From Pseudopithomyces maydicus (taxonomy: Eukaryota; Ascomycota; Dothideomycetes; Pleosporales; Didymosphaeriaceae): a DNA stretch of 64,000 nt. Shown one piece after another: positions 45,946-55,807 of this stretch (the stretch's first letter is position 1; every line of letters begins with the position of its first letter). Below the pieces are notes generated by a model. It saw nothing but the letters and a program-made list of their open reading frames with translations, was not told where the DNA came from and made no database searches. The position numbers and the translations under genes were made by a program. The stretch is taken from contig JANTUC010000005.1 in the NCBI GenBank assembly GCA_026873275.1, positions 248,001 to 312,000 of the forward strand, in the 5' to 3' direction.

Positions 45946-46513
45946 ATGTCCAAAGACACTCCCAACTCCCAACCACCCGCCTACGATCATCACAAAGGTA
46001 CCTCACCCCTCCCCTCCCCTCCCACCAAATCTGATCCCTCTACCCCAGACACCAACACCACGCACGCCCCCACAGCGCAACCTCCCCTCCCCCTCCCTCT
46101 GCCCCCTCCCCCTCCCCAACCCGCCTCCTCCTCCGCCGCCTCTTCGGCCCCACGCCCCCTTCTGCCGCGGCGCCCTCACCACGCGGCGCCTCTACTCCCG
46201 GCCCTCGTACCGCACGCCGCCCAGCATGGAGACGATGCGCTGCCAGCACTGCGGGCTGTACGTCAGCAACTCGTATCCGCGGTCGTACACGCGGGGGTGG
46301 GCCGACTACACGCACCTGCCCATGGCGTTCATGTTCGAGAACCACGTGCCGGTTACGATGAGGGATGGGGTGGAGAGGCGGGGGTGCGTGCTGTGTTGGG
46401 AGGATCGGGGGGTTGTTGTGGGGGCCATGGGGGTCGAGGAGTGGGGGGTGCATATGAGGGAGCATTTTGAGGTGGATGGGTATTGGGTTTGTAAGGGGAC
46501 GGTGGGGGGATGA
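45946..46513 (+). CDS. Small CxxC/HxxxH-motif protein with Pro-rich linker (frame unresolved)
   Basis: The N-terminus MSKDTPNSQPPAYDHH starts at ATG 45946 and splices at GTACCT (45998) to the acceptor at 46048. The C-terminal part in another frame is strongly protein-like: METMRCQHCGLYVSNSYPR, WADYTHLPMAFMFENHVPVT, RGCVLCWED and WGVHMREHFEVDGYWVCKG. It has CxxC, CxxC and an HxxxH pair that could bind zinc. The link between them is a Pro/Ser-rich, C-run-rich stretch (about 46080..46160) in which three frames look plausible in turn: PLPLPPPPP, then LLLRRLFGPTP, then ALTTRRLYSRPSYRTPPS. Two missing bases in C runs would connect all three into 172 aa. I cannot place them exactly. Function unknown. 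Confidence 0.5.
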
Positions 46514-47151
46514 GGGCGAGGGGGCGTGTAGTGTGAGGGATTGTAGGGGGGTGCATTGTTAGGCGAGAGGGTTAAGAGATAGAGAGGGCGGAAGGAAGGG
46601 AGTGCGGGGGTGAGTTAGACTGGGTCTTCACAAAAACAATCGCTCTTTCCTACAAATCTCAAAAGAAACATCCGGAAGGTGAGAAGGTGCTCATACGGGA
46701 ACTGGGAGGCATGCGTTGTCGTCATTCTCCAAAATGAGGAAGTCGCGATGTAGCACGTCCAGAAGGATGAAACAACATAAGCAGTAAACTTCTTCGCTGT
46801 GGATGATTGCTGGGTAGAGTCCGTGTGTTACTCCAGGATGGGTTATGTCTACTTTGCTCTGCGCGCAGCTTCCAGGTGCGAGTGCTAGCACGGGATATCC
46901 ACAAGAATACAGAAGTCAACAGTGCACCAGCGTCATAACCTCACTTGTATCTCTTTTCTAATCATTTTACACACATGATGGAATGACCTTTTGTGATGAC
47001 TTGATTGGCTGAGGACTGGGTGTTGAGGACGCCAGAGAGGAGCGTGGGACCACACTCAAACAAATTGTTCCCTATATAATCATCCCATTCTTCTTCTTCA
47101 GTCACTTTCCTCCTCAAAAAGGATCCCGATTTCCCTCTCCATCGGTCCATC
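46514..47151. other. Intergenic region with TATA element
   Basis: TATATAA at 47073..47079 is 79 bp upstream of ATG 47152. No gene otherwise. Confidence 0.5.
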
Positions 47152-48200
47152 ATGAAAGTGCTACAATGGGTTCTTTACCTGTCGAGCATCATTTTGGGGC
47201 CAAAGCGCCGAAAATCCGGGTTGCGATTACCTCCTGAAATTGTCCTGATGATTGCTGAACGCCTCGACACTCCCTCCAGAGTATCCTTTGCTCTAACTTG
47301 TCGATTTCTGCGTGCCCTTTGCTTTCCTCTGAATCTCGAACTCAACCAAGAAGAGAAACAAACTCTGTTACTGTTGCTAGAGAAAGACACCAGCAAGCAC
47401 TACTTCTGCCATTATTGCAAAAACTTCACGCCTGGAACATCAAGCGTTACAGGCCCAGACCTAATTTCATTCTTGAGGACAGTCGTTGCAAACCGATGAT
47501 TGAGGGCAGTAGACTCTTCCTTGAATCATCGGTCTGCAGAATGAGGTACAATTACGCGCGCTTGATCATGAATCGGCACTTCTACGGACCTGAACATGGA
47601 CTTCCCCTCCGAGATTTCCACAGGAGGTGTGATCGACGGTCACGGGAGTGTGGAATCTCGGGTACAGTTACATCAAGTTGCCGCATCGTGGACGACAAAC
47701 TTCTCATTCTGAGGGTGAACAGTCTTCAAGGAGACCGTGTAGGTCTAAGTCGCTACTTCAGGAGGTACCAGGAAAAGTTCTGTATTCATATCTACCCTGA
47801 AATTGAGTATCGCGCATACGTCCCCCGTGTGCAGCTTCCTGAGCTGGAGGTAGAACGGAAAACTAAAGATTTCGTACCCTGTCATCAATCATTCCGGTCA
47901 TGCTCCATATGTCTGACAGATTACTCTATCGAGATCACTCGAAGACCGAAAGGCAATTACAACATAAAGTTATTGGTGTACAATCAACTAGGAGAGTGTC
48001 GATCACCGCACGATTGGAACTGGAAAATAATGACATCGCTCTGGACAACACAGAAAGCAGGTAGGCGAGCGAACTTTCCACTGGAATACGCACCTGGATC
48101 TATCATCGATAGGTGGAATAAGGGGGATGGCATCGAGAGTAAGACTGAAAGTACGTGGGTTGAGATCCCGGACAACTTTCCATGGAATCGGAGAATGTGA
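47152..48200 (+). CDS. F-box protein with CHxC motif (apparent 1-base frame break)
   Basis: The N-terminal F-box is LRLPPEIVLMIAERL followed by FALTCRFLRALC. It leads to HYFCHYCK, where the frame must change at the AAAAA run 47419..47423. One extra A converts KNFTPGTSS into KLHAWNIKRYRPRPNF. The motif CHxCxKLH after the F-box is common in short ascomycete F-box proteins, which supports this reading. The second part continues (RRCDRRSRECGISG, then FRSCSICLTDYSIEI, then GECRSPHDW) to the stop at 48200. Length 1049 bp is one short of a multiple of three; the restored product is 349 aa. Probably a substrate adaptor of an SCF ligase; target unknown. Confidence 0.7.
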
Positions 48201-48797
48201 TATGAGAGAGAATATTCAAGAGAAAGCCCAAATAGTCATCGACGGTTAGGTCTAGACCAGAATATGTTTTCAAATCGGTGATATCGCGTGGAGAACAACG
48301 GGATAGTCCTGCGGCGTGTAGAAATGATTCTTCTTGATTCCGCTCGAATGTTTAGATCATACTTGGTTGTGCAAAACAAACCAACATCTATTAATCAATT
48401 GGCTACTCGTTGACTTTCTCCCTCTACATTCAACCATGATGGGCAACTTGGAGTACTTAAAGCCACAAGCGCAAGCGTAAGAAAATGACGAATTCCATAC
48501 TTCAGTAGTCAGAAGAGAGTGCAAATGTAACACCGTGGGACGGGATTTTACCAAATCCATTCTTTGTTCAGTGTCAAGGGTTTTCTGCAGCCGAATTGGG
48601 CCTTGATTACTCCCCAGGTGACTTGCTTGCGTGACAAACGCAACCGCGTTTTGAGTGTTCATCAGTTGCCATGAGCATTCCCTCAGGCGTCTCATTTTCA
48701 ATCCGTTCACGTGCTGTTTGCGAAACAACAATCATGACCATTTGCTCGCTTCTTCGTAGCTATTTGATTATATATATTCTAGCGAAGTACCTCTGAT
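48201..48797. other. Intergenic region
   Basis: No supported gene; the 124-codon antisense frame 48357..48731 has no recognisable feature. Confidence 0.45.
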
Positions 48798-48856
48798 ATG
48801 AACGAGCAAGGCTCAAGATTTCCTTTTGATACAGCGTGCAGTAAGACATTTTAAGC

Positions 48857-49834
48857 ATGTTCCGTGATTGGGAGAGAGAAAATCAAGATCTGACCGCCAA
48901 TCTCGCGGCAGTGACTGATGAGCGCGACAGATTAGTCACATTTTTGGAACAAATAACGGATCAGTTTCGAAGTTTCCAGGAGCGTAATACCTTCCTCGAG
49001 CGCGAAATCAAAGAGATTCGAGATGCAATTCACGATATCAACAGAGAACTAAGAAAAGTTGAAGAACGCGGTAATATTCCACCCCAAAAGCGCAAAAGAT
49101 CCCAAGACGAGGTTGATACAGAGGACTCTGTATCAGACCACAGTTCACAGGCTGATAATGCACCTCGAGCCTCAGAAGTCGCAAAGAGCGAAGCCGATGC
49201 AGCCATGAAAGACCAGGACATGGTATCACCTCCTGAAACTATCGGACGATTACTTGACAATCTATCTCTACACAACGAAACGCAAAACCCCTCTCCGCCA
49301 GAAAACACGAACGAGCCATCCTCCCCAAGAGAAGATTGGGGACAATGGCAAGCAGAAGACCCTGATCAAGCTTTCTACGACAATATCCGGATCTTGACAA
49401 GCCTCGACGTTCTCCCAGAGTATGCAGAAGAATATCTATCACGTGCAAACAACGACACCAACGTGGCGTTGAACGACTACTTTGACGACGAACGCGACGC
49501 CCAAGCATACATTTATCTAGGCAACGAGGGTGTGCCTGTCATCTGGAGGCAGCGCTTCCTTGACTATGCACGTGGTTCTCACGCCGCATTGACCTTGTAC
49601 CGGAAAAATGAAGCAAACCTTGCTCTTCTACTCATCTCACGTAATGACGAGGAGGCTTGGCAGTTTCTGGTTGACACGGATTTTGATCCCGAACGATTTC
49701 GTGAGAAGTTGGAGGAGGGGACGAGGGCGGGACCGATTGCGCATGATCCGGAGTTTGACAGGGGGCTTTATGAGGATGCGGATATGGATGATGGGAGTGA
49801 GGAAGGTGATAATGAACGGTATAGTAGTGAGTAA
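48857..49834 (+). CDS. Coiled-coil protein with UBA-like segment
   Basis: A single frame of 325 aa from ATG 48857. Residues 5-75 are a heptad-rich coiled coil (ENQDLTANL, ERDRLVTFLEQ, REIKEIRDAIHDINRELRK). A basic KRKRSQDE (possible NLS) and a disordered Ser/Glu region follow. Then SLDVLPEYAEEYLSRANNDTNVALNDYFDD resembles a UBA-like (TAP-C type) three-helix ubiquitin-binding domain. The C-terminus is very acidic (DADMDDGSEEGDNERYSSE). Alternative start: ATG 48798 with exon 48798..48840 and an intron 48841..48911 (GTAAGA, CTGAC branch, GCAG) that joins this frame at TDERDRL and replaces the first residues by MNEQGSRFPFDTAC. Read without splicing, that ATG gives an 18-codon upstream frame ending two bases before ATG 48857. 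I cannot decide between them. Function unknown. Confidence 0.7.
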   Translation: MFRDWERENQDLTANLAAVTDERDRLVTFLEQITDQFRSFQERNTFLEREIKEIRDAIHDINRELRKVEERGNIPPQKRKRSQDEVDTEDSVSDHSSQADNAPRASEVAKSEADAAMKDQDMVSPPETIGRLLDNLSLHNETQNPSPPENTNEPSSPREDWGQWQAEDPDQAFYDNIRILTSLDVLPEYAEEYLSRANNDTNVALNDYFDDERDAQAYIYLGNEGVPVIWRQRFLDYARGSHAALTLYRKNEANLALLLISRNDEEAWQFLVDTDFDPERFREKLEEGTRAGPIAHDPEFDRGLYEDADMDDGSEEGDNERYSSE

Positions 49835-50498
49835 GGATGGGAGGTCGAACAGGATGTGTAAAAGGATACAGTAAAGAGAGGGAAAAGACCAAAAGAAGGT
49901 AGCAATAGCTAAAGAGCTAAAACTTTTCATTGAGTAGAATGATAACGTCATTGACTTCTCTTTTTAACTTGTACGGCGCTTCGTACTTGTTGTCCGAACA
50001 CTCTTCAAATGGCCACCAATCAGCCTGCCTTTCCCAAAGCTCCCCACAACTTCTGAATGGGTACGCCAAACACGTCACTCTACTTCAGATGAATTTTCGG
50101 AAGAAAGCCTTCTTTGGCTAAAGTAGTGGGGGCGTGGTCGGGGCGGAAACCACTCGAGGCCGATGTAGTGGGGGCATTTTCGGTGCGGAAACGTCCCGGT
50201 CCGAAATAGTCTAGACTCGAGAGAGATGACATATCAGCATAGTAGGCAGATCGATCGCAACAAAAATTGGACGGTTTGCTGGCCAAGATTCTATTCCATT
50301 TGTGCACAGCAGTCTTCCGATTAGTTGCTCATTGATCGTTGCCGCATCCCGAGAACAGCGAAGCGACTATCTAACAGCCTCATTAGAACGTTCTTTAGTG
50401 CTCATTATTCTTCTAGGATCATCAAGAGAGCTAGATTAGACTCGCTGTACATCACTACTACCTTCCGAAGAAGAACGCTATTTGCTTCCAGAACGACC
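49835..50498. other. Intergenic region upstream of NmrA-like gene
   Basis: Contains a tandem duplicated GC-rich element (50123..50207). No gene otherwise. Confidence 0.5.
50123..50207. repeat. Two-copy 42-bp promoter repeat
   Basis: Copies 50123..50164 and 50165..50207 share GTAGTGGGGGC, then a variable part, then TCGG.GCGGAAAC and a CGAGG/CCGGT-like end. They lie about 300-375 bp upstream of the NmrA-like start. They may be duplicated regulatory sites. Confidence 0.6.
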
Positions 50499-51719
50499 AT
50501 GTCTCAACAGCGGAAAACGGTGGTTGTCTTGGGTGCCACTGGAATGCAGGTGAGACTTCTACATCGAGCGATGGCTGGACTTACCGTCTACTAAAATCAT
50601 AGCTAATATTTTGTTTCAGGGCGGCTCTGTTGTCAAGGAGTTCATCAATCAACCTTCCAAGTACCATGTTCGCGGTTTAACCAGAGATGTGAATTCTCCC
50701 AAGGCCAAAGCCCTAGTTGAATTGGGCATAGAGGTTGTTCCCGGCGACTTGAATGATTTTGCCAGTCTTCAAAGCGCTTTCAATGATGCTCATATCATCT
50801 ACGCTATGACCGACTTCTGGCAGGAAATGTCCTTCGCTGTGGAGTATCGGCAAGGAAAGGATATAGCCGACATCGCTGCAAGCCTGCCTCAGCTTGAGCA
50901 TTTCGTTTGGGCAGCGCTCCCCGATGGCAAAGCTATATCCGAGGGGAAATTCCCCCACATCTATCACTGGCAAAGCAAGGCGGCTGTCACTGATTACATT
51001 CGCGAGTCGCAGCCTGATCTATGGGCAAAGACAACAGCAGTCTTATTTCCGAATTACTTCGAGAACTGCAAAGTTCGACCGCACGCGTATTTGCCTGTGA
51101 AAGTATTGAATCAATCCTACCCGCTGACACAGTAGGCTAATAGGCTGACCACAAGTAGCAAAGCGACGGTGTCTACGTGCGATCGTTTCCGCTCCGAGGC
51201 CAAACACCATTGCCCAATGTCGCAATTAGCGACACAGGAAAGTTGGTGCAACATGTCGTTGAGCATGGAACAGATTACTTCAAACGGACGATTGCATTTT
51301 ATTCGCAAGCCATCAGCGAAGAGGAGAAGGTTGAGGCCCTCGGTAAATGTACGTATCAGCGTCCACGGGTCGGCTCAGCACGAGGCTCACCTCATCAAAA
51401 GTACACAATATTCCCGTGCGATACGAGCAGATTTCGGAGCGGCGATTCCGTACAGCTTTGGAGGCTGAGATGCCGGCGATTACCGCACTCGACTTTACTG
51501 AACAGTTGATGATTTTCGATGAATGCGGGATGATCTACGCCAGACCCGAATTTGTGCAGGCGAACCAGGTATGCTAGGATCTTGTTTATGTCGCGATTGA
51601 TCATAACGTACAATAATATACTGACAACGATAATACAGATCGAAGGACTGACGCTGAAAACATGGAATGAATATATCGAGAGTGAAAATCTCTTGTCATA
51701 TATGCAGAACGAACCATAG
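50499..51719 (+). CDS. NmrA-like family NAD(P)-binding protein
   Basis: Exons 50499..50549, 50620..51102, 51159..51348, 51402..51568 and 51639..51719 give 323 aa, a normal family length. TVVVLGATGMQGGSVVKEF is the Rossmann motif (GxxGxxG), split by the first intron right after GMQ. It is followed by RGLTRDVNSPKAKAL, VVPGDLNDFASLQSAF, YAMTDFW, the PHIYHWQSKAAV region, TAVLFPNYFENC, then YVRSFPLRGQTPLPNVAISDTGK and a C-terminal helix. NmrA-like proteins sense or use NAD(P), from the nitrogen repressor NmrA to isoflavone-reductase-like enzymes. The active-site YxxxK is absent, so a regulatory role is possible. All four introns are canonical. Confidence 0.85.
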
Positions 51720-52081
51720 TATAGAAGTATATCGCGCTATCAATGACTTGTTAAGCCAAACCACAAGGCCTAGATTAGGTACATGATCAAGTAGATCCTA
51801 GGATTTGGACTATTAGGTTTGCTTAGAATAAATATTTACAAGAACGTACGCAGATAAAGGCTATTTTGGCGCCGTTATTTGGCTGGATTATCTTTCAATG
51901 TACTAGCCTGTCAATGTAGTTCTCAATCTGTATATTTTCAGACAAAGCTCAACCTAAAAAAATGCATAAGAAGACAGTCATGCTTGTTTAGCAATTTGAG
52001 CGTAGTTCATTCATGTTCACATTGCGGTCATGACTACGATAGGGGCTTTTTGATGCGGAGCCGTTGCGTTATATATAGATT
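51720..52081. other. Intergenic region
   Basis: Flanks the AT-rich block. It contains ACTACGATAGG at 52033..52043, which recurs at 53455..53465. Confidence 0.5.
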
Positions 52082-52346
52082 TTAACGTGTAATTTTATTA
52101 ATAAGCCTACTTACTACTATTATTTCTTTATTATTAAAGCTATAAAGTTATTTATTTATTTATTATTATATTAAATAATCCTAATTATAATCTCTTTTTA
52201 TTTATAATTTAAGTAATCTATATTAGGATCTTTAGCGAAGTTATTAGTAATTTTATTTAAAATTTTATATTATTTTTTATTATATTCTCTCTCCTTATTA
52301 TAATTAATACTATTATTTATAAAATATTATTAGTATTAGATAGTAG
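52082..52346. repeat. AT-rich, probably RIP-degraded block (left part)
   Basis: Almost entirely A, T and TTA/TAA-rich sequence with hardly any G or C, unlike everything outside 52-53.5 kb. It continues on the other side of the solo LTR (52979..53454), so both are read as one older element mutated by RIP and then split by the LTR insertion. Confidence 0.65.
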
Positions 52347-52351
52347 GGGGC

Positions 52352-52973
52352 TGTTACAAGGGGTTCCTACTCACCTGGTCCGTGTAAGGGCAGGCAGGCT
52401 TCTCGGGAGCCTTGCGGGTATTCAGTGGTCGAGTGACGGTTAGGCAACGGGTGATGCGAATATCCCTATCTTGCTGCTAAGAGCAAGACAACTATCTTCT
52501 GTGAAGGCTGATGATTCTTGATTGCAAAGAAGAGCTTCGATTTAGCTATGAGCGAGTATGCGAAGATACATAAGAAGTTGACTACGAAGAATAGGAAATG
52601 TACAGAGAGCGTCCCAGACTATATACCATTCTGTCCATCCTTCGCTGTCCCCGGACCTACCGGTCTGCTCCCGTAGGTTCCGTCTGCTTGGCGGGAGCAA
52701 CTCCCTTTGCTCCCGTAGATCCTGTCCTTCGGACGGGAGCAATCGCTCTGCTCCCATGAATTCTGTCTTCTTAGCGGGAGCAACTGCTCTGCTCCCGCCA
52801 AGACCTGGTGCTCCCGGGATCTCGCGTTCTTGGCGGGATCACGGTCACGTGATGCGTCGTCTAGCTGGCCCCGCTGTCTAGCGTATGGCTGACCATCACC
52901 TTTGCCTTGGTCGCTGGCGTCCTGCATGTAATTCTTTCCTGCTGTCTTACGGTTTCTTGTCGTGATCGTAACA
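52352..52973. mobile_element. Solo LTR of a retrotransposon, 622 bp, with 5-bp target duplication
   Basis: Begins TGTTACAAGGGG and ends GATCGTAACA, so it has the TG...CA ends and a perfect 6-bp terminal inverted repeat (TGTTAC/GTAACA) typical of fungal LTRs. It is bordered by the identical 5-bp GGGGC at 52347..52351 and 52974..52978, the expected target-site duplication. Base composition is balanced, in sharp contrast to the AT-rich flanks. No gag or pol sequence is present, so it is a solo LTR left after recombination between two LTRs. Short antisense frames inside it (52542..52927) are not genes. Family (Gypsy or Copia) cannot be told without internal sequence. Confidence 0.85.
52667..52831. 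repeat. 41-42-bp minisatellite inside the LTR
   Basis: Units start at 52667, 52709, 52750 and 52791 (last one diverged). Each begins GCTCCCRT and ends near CGGGAGCAA. GCTCCC and GGGAGC within each unit are complementary, so every copy can form a hairpin. Confidence 0.75.
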
Positions 52974-52978
52974 GGGGC

Positions 52979-53362
52979 CTTATATTTATAATTTTTTTTA
53001 AATTTTAAAATAGATTAGTAAAAATTCTATTAATAATTTTTTTATTTAAAATTTTATTTTTTTATTTAAATTCTTTTTTAGTAATAGTATTAAGTCTAAT
53101 AATATTATAATATAAGGATAAATTATCCTTATTTTTATTTATTATAGGGATATATAACTCCTTAGCTATAATAATTAAGTTTTAATAAAAAGATTAATAA
53201 TATAAAATAATATATTAGAGAAGCCTTTTTAAAACTTTATATACTTTTTAACTTTAATTATAATATTAAAATTTATTATTTATTTTATTATTCTAATATA
53301 CTCTTTATATCCTTATTAATTATATTTACTATCTTTTATTTAATATATCATTCTATTATTTA
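52979..53362. repeat. AT-rich, probably RIP-degraded block (right part)
   Basis: Continuation of 52082..52346 after the inserted LTR; very low G+C and no coding potential. It merges into the degraded repeat copy at 53363. Confidence 0.65.
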
Positions 53363-53454
53363 TAATTATTAAATTTATTATATCTAGTTTACCTTTAGTG
53401 GGTGGAGTTGGTATGACCTGTATAGGTTTTTTATAATGTTAATTAAACACTATA
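53363..53454 (+). repeat. Dispersed repeat, copy 3 (RIP-mutated)
   Basis: Aligns with 19855..19943; for example TATCTAGTTTACCTTTAG here against CGTCTAGTTTGCCTTTGG there. Differences are nearly all C-to-T or G-to-A. The end GTTAATTAAACAC matches ATTAATTGAAAAC. This is the right edge of the AT-rich element and identifies RIP as the cause of its composition. Confidence 0.65.
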
Positions 53455-53758
53455 ACTACGATAGGCACATTTTAAATGCCTATGTGTGCTCAAATTCGCA
53501 CGGAAATCTCGCGTTCCGAATGTCCAATCTTCGGGTGTATAATAAGTTATGATCATTCCTTAGTTGTACAGGCGATCAGAGGTCCACTTCTGTGTATGCA
53601 GCTAAGTGGAGCACCGATCGTATCCTGCTTTGTAAAGATCCATGATCTAGGCCCACTAATTTGATCGTGAAATCGCAACGTGACTAGAAAGTGGGGATCC
53701 TTTTCTACCAGCACAAGTTTCCAATCATCTACACTGTTATCTTCAGCACACATTAGCT

Positions 53759-54682
53759 ATGGAGCAGAAAGTTGTACTTGTCACTGGCGCGGGCCGTGGT
53801 ATGTCTTCATACTTCTATTTACTCCGCACATGGAACGCGAATTAACAGCGTCCATGCGTACGACAGGCATAGGCAAAGGTCTCACAAAGTACTATCTTTC
53901 TCAACCCAACACGACCGTCATTGCTGGTCTCCGCAATACAACCAATGCGGATGCAACCGCCCTAAACCAGCTCCCAGTTGCAGACGGAAGTATTTTAATC
54001 CTCGCTCGCATCGACAGCACTTCACCGTTAGATGCGAAAACCGCAATCTCTAACCTGAAATCCGAACATGAAATATCCCATATTGACATTGCTATCGCTA
54101 ATGCCGGGATTTGCGACCACTTACTCCCACTTGCGGAGATGGATATAGCGGAGCTATCTCGGCATATCGACACGAACACCTACGGTGTCCTGCGGCTTTT
54201 CCAAGCGACATGGCCACTATTAGAAAAAGCTAGGGCGCCAAAGTTTGTATGTATATCTTCGAGCCTGGGGAGTATTTCGCAATGCGGGGGCGAAGCGCCA
54301 TATACTGGGGCCTATGGGATATCCAAAGCTGCCGCCAACTTTCTGGTCTCGAAGATAGACGCCGAATATGAGAACCTAAACGCGTTCTCGATCGATCCTG
54401 GGTGAGTTTGCGACCGCATTCGGTAAGGCTATTTGTTGATCATGAGGTATACTTGTAGCTTTGTTCAGACCGACATGGGGAACCGGGGCGCTAGGTTAGC
54501 TGGGCTTAGTCAGGCGCATATTACAGTGCAAGAAAGCGTTGAAGGAATCACTCGAGAGGTGAGTGTTTTTATTTCGTGGTATTACTAACGTGACTGACGA
54601 GAAATCGTAGATCGAAAAGGCAACGAAAGATAGGAGTCGGGGGGTCTTTCGCTCCTACAACGGGGAACACATTCCGTGGTAG
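53759..54682 (+). CDS. Short-chain dehydrogenase/reductase
   Basis: Exons 53759..53798, 53867..54401, 54459..54558 and 54611..54682 give 248 aa, the classical SDR size. KVVLVTGAGRGIGKGL is the TGxxxGxG cofactor motif (split by intron 1), IAIANAG is the NAG motif, VCISSSLGSIS holds the catalytic Ser, and YTGAYGISKAAAN provides Tyr and Lys (YxxxK). It ends with SIDPGFVQTDMGN. The enzyme uses NAD(P)H to reduce or oxidise a small carbonyl or alcohol; the substrate is unknown. It resembles the sniffer-like or norsolorinic-acid ketoreductase-like fungal SDRs, but this is not decisive. It lies just downstream of the transposon block. A GGGGGG run in the last exon is in frame, so not all long runs are miscalled. 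Confidence 0.9.
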
Positions 54683-55807
54683 CTAATCTTTTTTCTTATG
54701 AAATTTTCGCGCATACAGAGACACAAAGTGTTTTCAGAAGACCGCTCGCGGATATTATAACAATAAGTTCTATCGAAATCATGCTCATACCCTCTACCAT
54801 CCTGTCTGTTCACATCTTGATGTAGAATCTATATGATTCAATTGAAAATGCTTCGTGTTACCTCTGAACAGTTTTCACGAGCAAATTCACATATAGCGAC
54901 AGTGGTAAGAACAGTGGTTGAGGTTGGCAGAGTAATAGAAAACCGGCCAGGAATATTTCATTTGTCGTCACAAGACAAACTAACAAGAACCGATCTTAGT
55001 AGGGATACATAATCCTACCTTGGATACAACTACTGATCAGCATTACTATAGGCTGTCCAAATACGTAAGAAACCTTGCGGCAATGTATAAGTTAGTAGAG
55101 ACGTTTTGATATGGCAAGCATGCACTTTTACTAATTTTAACACGAAGCGCTTTTCTTCACAGTTATACACAGCCATCTTGGCAATTTTATATAAGCGAAC
55201 GTGTGGAACGTCGGTAACGAACACTTCCGTGTTGCGATCCCCATCCGCAAGACTTGGCCCCAGGTTTGGATACACAGCCTCTAAGTCTCGGCTGTCATTG
55301 GATGTCATTCTGCGCCACTCATCATGGCTTATCAAATTCTGAAACGAAAAAGCGCCTGTTTTATTCTGAACTCAGATCGGCGACGCCACTTCCGAGATTC
55401 TCCTTGCGAACACCGATTATACTAATGATTGAGAGCTTTGAACGAGAACAGAATAGTGGTAGTTGTATTAGACGGCTAGGTTAAAGAGGGACACTCTGCA
55501 AACAAAGTATTCTAATTTTCTAAAAGGGCAATGTTCTGGACTTTTCGTTGTTTCAGGCAAGGCTGTCGGTACCGCCGGTTTCAATTTCTCAGCCTTACCA
55601 ACGACACTACGAAATCCCGTGAGGGACCTCTCTTGGCCAAATCAGCATAGCCCTAGCCTTGTGGCTTGCTTCTGGACGCTGATGTGAGCATCAACCGTTC
55701 TTCTTCAAAGATGTCGAGTATTGTGGTCATATAAATCCGAATGAGTTTCTATCGATTGTTTGTGTTTTCACTCATCAATTTTCAAACTCTTCACAATTTT
55801 CATTACT
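54683..55807. other. Intergenic region
   Basis: About 1.1 kb. A 101-codon antisense frame at 55030..55335 (DLEAVYPNLGPSLADGD) is open but has no family signal. Nothing else. Confidence 0.4.

Noticed and set aside
52667..52831. Regular repeats as a CRISPR-like array
   Set aside because: Units abut without spacers, differ in sequence, and the host is a eukaryote.
52542..52927. Antisense frames in the GC-balanced island
   Set aside because: They lie inside the solo LTR and its minisatellite; no gag or pol motifs.
55030..55335. 101-codon antisense frame as a gene
   Set aside because: No family match, no promoter features, and isolated between clear genes.
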